Of a stretch of 10,374 bases of DNA, positions 6,115 to 10,374 are shown piece after piece. Under the pieces are notes generated by a model that saw only the letters and a program-made list of their open reading frames with translations, was not told the origin of the DNA and did no database searches. This DNA comes from an uncultured bacterium (GTDB lineage: Bacteria > Bacillota > Clostridia > Lachnospirales > Lachnospiraceae): assembly GCA_946543095.1 (NCBI GenBank), contig CAMNLO010000033.1, positions 1-10,374 on the forward strand, read 5' to 3'. The stretch's first letter is position 1. Every line of letters starts with the position of its first letter. The position numbers and the translations under genes were made by a program.

Positions 6115-6957
6115 ATGAAAAGAATTCTGACGATCCAGGACATTTCCTGCCTTGGGAAGTGCTCCATCACCGTGGCTCTGCCGCTGCTGTCCGCCATGGG
6201 CATCGAGACCGTGATCCTGCCTACGGCGGTACTCTCCACCCACACCATGTTCAAGGGCTTCACCGTGAAGGACCTGACGGACCAGCTGAGTCCCATCTGC
6301 GCCCACTGGAAGCAGGAAAACATCCGTTTTGACGCCATTTACACCGGCTATCTGGGCTCCATGGAGGAGATCGGGATCGTGGAGAAGATCTTCGAGGATT
6401 TAGGCACCGATGGCTGCTTGAAGTTCATCGATCCCGTTATGGCGGATAACGGAAAGCTCTACCCCGCCTTTGATCTGGCTTACGCAAAGCGCAATGCCGC
6501 ACTCTGCGCAAACGGCGACATCATCGTTCCCAACCTGACGGAGGCCTGCTTCATGACGGATTCCGAATATAAAACGGACTACGATGAGGCCTATCTCAAG
6601 GAGATCCTGGACAGGCTGGCAAAGCTGGGAGCGAAAAAGGTGGTGCTGACAGGCGCTGCGTTATCCAAGGGAAAGACCGGCGTCTATGGCCTGGACACGG
6701 AGACGGGCGAGTATTTCAGCTACCAGCACGACCATATCGACGCTTCCTTCCACGGCACGGGGGATGTGTTCTCCAGCGTTTCCGTGGGCGGCATCGTCAG
6801 AGGCCTGTCCCTTGAGAAGGCCTTCGGCATTGCCTGCGACTATACGGCGGAAACGATCCTGGAGACCCTGCGGAATCCGAAGAAGCCCTGGTACGGCGTG
6901 GACTTTGAGGCCACGATCCCTGAGCTGGTCGCGAAGCTGCAGGCTGCGCTGGCCTGA
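6115..6957 (+). CDS. Pyridoxamine/pyridoxal kinase (PdxK/PdxY-like, ribokinase superfamily)
   Basis: This enzyme phosphorylates vitamin B6 vitamers with ATP in the PLP salvage pathway (cytoplasmic). In its 280 aa, the substrate-side motif QDISCLGKCS is at 8-17. THTMFKGFT (42-50) is the lid segment typical of pyridoxal kinases, and DPVMAD is at 106-111. PNLTEA is at 139-144 and LTGA at 178-181. The anion-hole/catalytic GTGDVF is at 214-219, with D217 as the base. Length is normal. The start is set by GAGGAG at 6103-6108, 6 nt before the ATG. It has its own strong promoter, and no neighbour is in the B6 pathway. The downstream WecE-type aminotransferase and many other enzymes use PLP, but linkage to it looks incidental because a hairpin and a separate promoter intervene. 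PdxK versus PdxY subtype is not distinguished. Confidence 0.88.
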   Translation: MKRILTIQDISCLGKCSITVALPLLSAMGIETVILPTAVLSTHTMFKGFTVKDLTDQLSPICAHWKQENIRFDAIYTGYLGSMEEIGIVEKIFEDLGTDGCLKFIDPVMADNGKLYPAFDLAYAKRNAALCANGDIIVPNLTEACFMTDSEYKTDYDEAYLKEILDRLAKLGAKKVVLTGAALSKGKTGVYGLDTETGEYFSYQHDHIDASFHGTGDVFSSVSVGGIVRGLSLEKAFGIACDYTAETILETLRNPKKPWYGVDFEATIPELVAKLQAALA

Positions 6958-7007
6958 AAAATCGGAAACGGATCCAGTTCATGCGCCTTCATTTGTTTCC
7001 CCCGCCG

Positions 7008-7065
7008 AATTTTGCACAAAGCGAACTCCGTTCGCTTTTGGAAGCGGTAGTTTCCTTTGCAAATT
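7008..7065. repeat. Nested inverted repeat downstream of the pyridoxamine kinase
   Basis: The core AAAGCGAAC (7018-7026) pairs perfectly with GTTCGCTTT (7030-7038) around a 3-nt loop. Outer arms near 7008-7016 (AATTTTGCA) and 7058-7065 (TGCAAATT) pair with one bulge, making a larger two-tier structure. The GTTCGCTTTTGG end gives a short U-run, so it could act as a weak terminator for the kinase gene. Confidence 0.5.
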
Positions 7066-7077
7066 GATCCCCCGGAG

Positions 7078-7118
7078 GGACTAAGGAAAAACTGATTTAA
7101 TCAGTTTTTCCTTAGTCC
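7078..7118. terminator. 20-bp perfect inverted repeat, likely bidirectional terminator
   Basis: The arms 7078-7097 and 7099-7118 are perfectly complementary around a single central T at 7098. The arms contain AAAAA and TTTTT. An inner ACTGATT/AATCAGT hairpin is therefore followed by a U-run in either direction, while the whole can also fold as one long stem. It sits between the kinase and the sigma-28-like promoter, insulating the two units. Such symmetry could alternatively mark a small interspersed element. Confidence 0.6.
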
Positions 7119-7123
7119 GGAGT

Positions 7124-7150
7124 TAAGGGTTTGCGGGAATCTGTCGATAT
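7124..7150 (+). promoter_or_regulatory. Sigma-28 (SigD/FliA)-like flagellar promoter for the DUF6033-wecE unit
   Basis: TAAGGGTT (7124-7131), an 11-nt spacer, then GTCGATAT (7143-7150). The flagellar sigma-28 consensus is TAAAGTTT-N11-GCCGATAA, or GCCGATAT in Bacillus SigD. The match is 6/8 in the -35 box and 7/8 to the SigD -10 box, with exact spacing. The predicted start is near 7157, about 70 nt before the DUF6033 ATG. No competing sigma-A promoter of similar quality was seen in this gap. Confidence 0.65.
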
Positions 7151-7212
7151 ACTATATGAAGGAATGGCGTAACGATTCAGAACCCTATTTGAAACGGATT
7201 TCACAGGCATAC

Positions 7213-7220
7213 AAGGAGGT
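7213..7220 (+). promoter_or_regulatory. Shine-Dalgarno of the DUF6033 gene
   Basis: AAGGAGGT, a full anti-Shine-Dalgarno match 6 nt before the ATG at 7227, implying efficient translation. Confidence 0.8.
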
Positions 7221-7226
7221 AGAACA

Positions 7227-8006
7227 ATGAGCGGAAGTGTAGACGGCGGAATGCTTTACACCAGAGCGGGGCTTATGCAGAATGTGAAGCCCGCTGCAGG
7301 CGGTGCAAAACGGGCGGACAAGGAGAAAAAGACTGCTTCTGACGTATTCACCCCGAAGACCGCGGCGGCTGCGGCTGCAGCCACATCGCCCCTGAAGCTC
7401 TCCGACAAGGCACAGGCCATGCTGGACAAGCTGAAGGAAAAATACGGCGACCGGGCGGACATCATGGTGGCGGATTACGGAAGCGACGAGGAAGCCGGCG
7501 AGATCATGGGCCGGGGCACCAAAGAGTTTTCCATCCTCATCACAGAGGACGAGCTGGAGAAGATGGCCGATGACGAGGAGTACGAACAGGAGAACTACGG
7601 CAAAATAGATTCCGCCATGACCATGGGGGAAAAGCTGAAGGAACAGTTCTCGGAGGACTCCGAAACCCGGATCACCCGCTTCGGCATCTCCTTTAACGAC
7701 GACGGCACCACCGGCTTCTTCGCGGAGCTGGAGAAGGTCTCCAAGGGGCAGAAGAGCTTCCTGGAGAGCATGAAGGCACAGAAGGAAGCGGAGAAGGAAG
7801 AACAGGAAAAGGAAAACGGGCGCATCGAGGCAAGACGGGAGAAGACTCCCGGCAGGGACTATGGCCTTGAGAAGAATCCCCCCAAGGTCACAAGGGTTTA
7901 CGCGGATTCCGAGGAAGCGCTGGTGGAAAAACTGCAGGGGGTCAACTGGTCCGAGATCGGAACGGAAGCCCGCAGGCAGGGAGGAAAGCTGGACTTTAGT
8001 ATATGA
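7227..8006 (+). CDS. DUF6033 family protein, function unknown
   Basis: A 259-aa soluble protein with no signal peptide or membrane helix. The N-terminal about 55 residues are low-complexity, basic and Ala-rich, with a seven-Ala run at about 46-52. LSDKAQAMLDKLKEKYGD (58-75) and IMVADYGSD (79-87) then lead into the conserved body. FSILITEDELEKMADDEEY lies at 101-119 and ITRFGISFNDDG at 149-160. FFAELEKVSKGQK (164-176) precedes a charged, probably coiled-coil stretch (about 176-206). The C-terminus ends in VEKLQGVNWSEIG and LDFSI. These blocks match what I know of DUF6033, a mostly Lachnospiraceae family. It has a sigma-28-like promoter and a perfect ribosome binding site, and its stop overlaps the start of the aminotransferase gene (ATGA). 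The disordered N-terminus and promoter would suit a flagellar-regulon or exported protein, but that is inference. Confidence 0.8.
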   Translation: MSGSVDGGMLYTRAGLMQNVKPAAGGAKRADKEKKTASDVFTPKTAAAAAAATSPLKLSDKAQAMLDKLKEKYGDRADIMVADYGSDEEAGEIMGRGTKEFSILITEDELEKMADDEEYEQENYGKIDSAMTMGEKLKEQFSEDSETRITRFGISFNDDGTTGFFAELEKVSKGQKSFLESMKAQKEAEKEEQEKENGRIEARREKTPGRDYGLEKNPPKVTRVYADSEEALVEKLQGVNWSEIGTEARRQGGKLDFSI

Positions 8007-9133
8007 TCAATTTTAATGTACCGCCCTTCGCACCCAAAGCCTTCGACTACATGAAGCAGGCGGTGGAGGCGGAAAAGATCTGCGGCGACGGCGCCTTCAC
8101 AAAAAAAGTCAGCCAATGGATCGAGGAGAAAACGGGGACAGCCAAATGCCTCCTGACCACCTCCTGCACCCACGCCACGGAAATGGCGGCGCTGCTCATA
8201 GACACAAAGCCCGGGGACGAGATCATCATGCCCTCCTTTACCTTTGTGAGTACGGCGGACGCCTTTGTATTGCGGGGGGGCACACCGGTGTTTGTGGATA
8301 TCCGGCCGGACACCATGAACATTGACGAGACAAGGATCGAGGATGCCATCACGGAGCACACGAAGGCCATCGTTCCGGTGCACTACGCAGGTATTGCCTG
8401 CGAGATGGACACCATTATGGACATCGCGAAACGTCATGGCTTAAAGGTCATCGAGGACGCGGCCCAGGGCATTATGGCAGACTATAAGGGAAAGCCCCTG
8501 GGGGCCATGGGGGATTTCGGCTGCTTCTCTTTCCATGAGACCAAGAATTTCAGCATGGGGGAAGGAGGAGCGCTCCTGATCCGTGATCCTGAGATGATCG
8601 AAAAGGCTGAGATCTACCGGGAAAAGGGAACTAACCGGAGCCAGTTCTTCAGAGGCCAGGTGGATAAATACCGCTGGATGGATTTTGGGTCCTCCTATCT
8701 GCCCAGCGAGCTGAATGCAGCCTATCTCTGGGCCCAGCTGGAAATGGCGGAGGAGATCACGAATGCCAGACTCAGGATTTACGAGATGTACCGGGAGGGC
8801 CTTGCGGAGCCGGCGGAAAAAGGGTATCTGGAGCTGCCGGTGATCCCGGAAGGGATCAGGGGCAATGGCCATATGTTCTTTGTGAAGGCGGAGGATCTGG
8901 AGGTCAGAACGAAGCTCATCAGCTATCTGAAGGAAAACGGAATCCTGTCCGTGTTCCACTATGTGCCTCTGCATTCCGCTCCCGCAGGCCAAAAATATGG
9001 CCGCTTCCACGGGGAGGATAAATACACCACAAAGGAAAGCGACCGGCTGATGCGTCTGCCCATGTACTATGGCTTAAAAGATGATCAGGTACAGTATATC
9101 ATTGGGAAGATCCGTGAGTTCTTTAAAGCGTAA
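8003..9133 (+). CDS. wecE: dTDP-4-amino-4,6-dideoxygalactose transaminase (WecE/RffA-type, DegT/DnrJ/EryC1 family)
   Basis: This PLP enzyme aminates dTDP-4-keto-6-deoxy-D-glucose with glutamate to give dTDP-4-amino-4,6-dideoxygalactose (Fuc4N). Blocks characteristic of Escherichia coli WecE run the length of its 376 aa: GDGAFTKK (28-35) and MPSFTFVSTADAFVLRGG (76-93). RPDTMNIDET (101-110), PVHYAGIACEMDTIM (125-139) and EKGTNRSQFFRGQVDKY (207-223) follow. FHYVPLH (288-294) and HGEDKYTTKES (306-316) complete the set. PLP residues are D152 and Q155 (EDAAQG) and the Schiff-base K181 (FHETKNF). The start overlaps the DUF6033 stop by 4 bp with no close ribosome binding site, so translation is probably coupled. 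No rmlA/rmlB or Fuc4N acetyltransferase is present here, so the substrate must come from genes elsewhere. A factor-independent terminator follows. Confidence 0.9.
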   Translation: MINFNVPPFAPKAFDYMKQAVEAEKICGDGAFTKKVSQWIEEKTGTAKCLLTTSCTHATEMAALLIDTKPGDEIIMPSFTFVSTADAFVLRGGTPVFVDIRPDTMNIDETRIEDAITEHTKAIVPVHYAGIACEMDTIMDIAKRHGLKVIEDAAQGIMADYKGKPLGAMGDFGCFSFHETKNFSMGEGGALLIRDPEMIEKAEIYREKGTNRSQFFRGQVDKYRWMDFGSSYLPSELNAAYLWAQLEMAEEITNARLRIYEMYREGLAEPAEKGYLELPVIPEGIRGNGHMFFVKAEDLEVRTKLISYLKENGILSVFHYVPLHSAPAGQKYGRFHGEDKYTTKESDRLMRLPMYYGLKDDQVQYIIGKIREFFKA

Positions 9134-9166
9134 GCTCCGGCGGATACGTGTTGCTGAGGATCAGCG

Positions 9167-9195
9167 GGCGGTCTTCTTCGGGAAGGCCGCCTTTT
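9167..9195 (+). terminator. Rho-independent terminator after the aminotransferase gene
   Basis: The stem GGCGGTCTTC (9167-9176) pairs with GAAGGCCGCC (9182-9191), 10 bp with one G-U, around the loop TTCGG, followed directly by TTTTAT. It lies about 33 nt past the stop codon. The orientation fits the plus strand only; the minus-strand gene gets no U-tract from it. Confidence 0.85.
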
Positions 9196-9215
9196 ATATG
9201 AGAACTTCCTGGTAT

Positions 9216-9308
9216 GGCCGCATCCTGCCGGGGCTGCCCTGCGCGAGGCCGCATCCTGCCGGGGCTGCCCTGCGCAAGGCCGCGTCCTGCCGGGAGTGTC
9301 CTGGCGAA
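9216..9308. repeat. 31-bp tandem repeat, three copies
   Basis: Copies lie at 9216-9246, 9247-9277 and 9278-9308. The first two differ by one base at the end; the third is diverged in its middle. The unit begins GGCCGCATCCTGCCGGGGCT. It lies in the gap between convergent genes, beyond the plus-strand terminator and just past the minus-strand stop codon. A unit of 31 is not a multiple of three, so it is unlikely to be coding. There are no spacers, so it is not a CRISPR. Confidence 0.85.
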
Positions 9309-9327
9309 GCGCCCGGGCTTCACGCTT

Positions 9328-10374
9328 CTACTCCTCCGGGATCACTCCGCGGAATCCGTCCCGAATGGTCTCCCCCCGCAGCTCCACCTCCTTCGGATCC
9401 CGCATACAGGCAGGGAAGCCGTAGTAGCCGCATTTGCCGTCATTGCCGGGCCGATAGAAGGTCACTCCGTCAAGTGCGATTTCATAGGCATCAAACCGTT
9501 CATAATCCTTCGGAACAACATAATAGCGCTCCGTCAGATGATGGCGGACAAAGAGCAGATCGTCCGTTACATAGTGGTTCCAGTAAGGCATCAGGCAGGT
9601 CAGAACGGAGAGCACCAGAAAGCCCAGGATAAGCGTCAGGATCCCCTCCCTTTTCGGGGCGAGAAAGCTGCCCAGGAAGATGGCGGGCAGGGCCAATAGA
9701 TAGGCCAGCCCGAAGCGCACAGTCGGTGCGTTCAAAAGCCAGAACAGCATGCAGGCAAGGGCGGAAGCAAAGGTCAGCAGGATATAGGGGTTCGACTTTT
9801 TCTTTTCCGAAAGATTTCTGCATACCATCAGGAAAAAGCCGGCGGCAGACAATACTGCCGCTGCCAAAAGCAGCTTGTCATAGTTTTCCGTATTCTCCAG
9901 CCAGATGGGGAACCACTCCTTAAAGCCCATGGTGATCTGCTCCACCTCCGGCAGGGTCCGGGCATAGGTTTTGATCTGATCGGAATCGATGATGACCCGT
10001 TCCAGCGGGATCTTCCAGTCCACGGGAAAAATGTCCAGGGAGGGGAAGGGGTACACCGGATAGCCGGAGACAAAGAAATTCCGGACCAGGAAGGGCAGGA
10101 TCGTGAGGATCCCGCAGGCCAGGTAAATGCCGACCTGCGCAAACTGTTTATTTTTGATGAGCAGAAAGGCAGGCGCCAGGGCCACCAGAGCCAGGGGCGC
10201 GGTGGAAAGCTTCAGCGTGGCGCTGAACACCGCCGCAACGCTGAGGAGCGCGAGCACATGAACCTTTTCTTCCGAGAGCGACTCCGTGAGATATTCGGTT
10301 TCTTCCGCAAACCGGGTCAGCACATAGAGGGAAAAGAGCATGGCCGGCTGGTCCGTGGCGGGAGACTGCAGGAC
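9328..10374 (-). CDS. Multi-pass membrane protein, LIC_10190-like, 5'-truncated by window edge
   Basis: The 3' part of a membrane protein gene, with TAG at 9328-9330. The frame stays open to the window edge: beyond the first internal Met (10341) it continues upstream as VLQSPATDQPA, so the true start is outside. At least six hydrophobic segments are visible, for example VLALLSVAAVFSATL, VGIYLACGILTILPFLV, LLLAAAVLSAAGFFLMV, ILLTFASALACMLFWLL, FGLAYLLALPAIFLGSFLA and ILTLILGFLVLSVLTCL. The SPATDQPAM loop and the hydrophilic tail (GVTFYRPGNDGKCGYYGFPAC, then ELRGETIRDGFRG) resemble the LIC_10190 family. Those are large integral membrane proteins in surface-polysaccharide loci with a GT39/O-antigen-polymerase-like topology. 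A role in lipid-linked sugar transfer or polymerisation is inferred. It converges on the aminotransferase gene. Confidence 0.65.
   Translation of the reverse strand, partial: VLQSPATDQPAMLFSLYVLTRFAEETEYLTESLSEEKVHVLALLSVAAVFSATLKLSTAPLALVALAPAFLLIKNKQFAQVGIYLACGILTILPFLVRNFFVSGYPVYPFPSLDIFPVDWKIPLERVIIDSDQIKTYARTLPEVEQITMGFKEWFPIWLENTENYDKLLLAAAVLSAAGFFLMVCRNLSEKKKSNPYILLTFASALACMLFWLLNAPTVRFGLAYLLALPAIFLGSFLAPKREGILTLILGFLVLSVLTCLMPYWNHYVTDDLLFVRHHLTERYYVVPKDYERFDAYEIALDGVTFYRPGNDGKCGYYGFPACMRDPKEVELRGETIRDGFRGVIPEE

Noticed and set aside
9216..9308. CRISPR array
   Set aside because: Repeats are directly abutting with no spacers and no cas genes nearby.
9081..9699. Plus-strand open frames over the tandem repeat and membrane-protein gene
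   Set aside because: They have no ribosome binding site. They run through a terminator, a 31-bp non-triplet repeat and the antisense of a well-supported membrane protein; the composition is Arg/Pro/Ser-rich.

Overview
The window looks like a chromosomal segment of a Lachnospiraceae-type Clostridium. The evidence is a GC content in the mid-to-high 50s (estimated by eye), strong AGGAGG-type ribosome binding sites, a VTC-domain/DUF4956 gene pair, and a DUF6033-family gene, a family I know mainly from that group. No tRNA, rRNA, CRISPR array, transposase or phage gene was seen.

Layout. Positions 1-1402 hold the 3' part of a VTC-domain (polyphosphate-polymerase-like) gene and a DUF4956 membrane-protein gene, in tight tandem. 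Positions 1396-1574 are a non-coding mosaic of palindromes containing a 37/38-bp direct repeat; its first arm includes the DUF4956 stop codon. Positions 1612-4866 form a compact glycan operon: a PseB/FlaA1-type UDP-GlcNAc 4,6-dehydratase, a family 2 glycosyltransferase, and a DUF3880/CgeB-like glycosyltransferase overlapping it by 4 bp. After a 220-290 bp gap with a plausible promoter comes a sirtuin (5156-5896; the GTG start fits better than upstream ATGs). A near-consensus vegetative promoter (6024-6052) then precedes a pyridoxamine/pyridoxal kinase (6115-6957). Next are a hairpin-rich spacer with a 20-bp perfect inverted repeat and a sigma-28/SigD-like promoter (7124-7150). This promoter heads a two-gene unit: a DUF6033 protein of unknown function and a WecE/RffA-type sugar aminotransferase, overlapping by ATGA. 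A strong terminator (9167-9195) closes that unit. A 3 x 31-bp tandem repeat follows, and then a convergent minus-strand gene for a multi-pass membrane protein (LIC_10190-like) that runs off the right edge.

How the genes fit together. Five to six genes point to cell-surface or secreted glycan assembly: nucleotide-sugar dehydratase, two glycosyltransferases, sugar aminotransferase, membrane glycan protein, and possibly VTC/DUF4956. The sirtuin and PLP-salvage kinase look like independent housekeeping genes set between them. The most notable inference is that the DUF6033-WecE unit is transcribed by the flagellar sigma factor. That would link an unknown protein family and a 4-amino-4,6-dideoxy-sugar enzyme to motility or flagellin glycosylation. 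The promoter match is visible in the sequence; the functional link is not proven.
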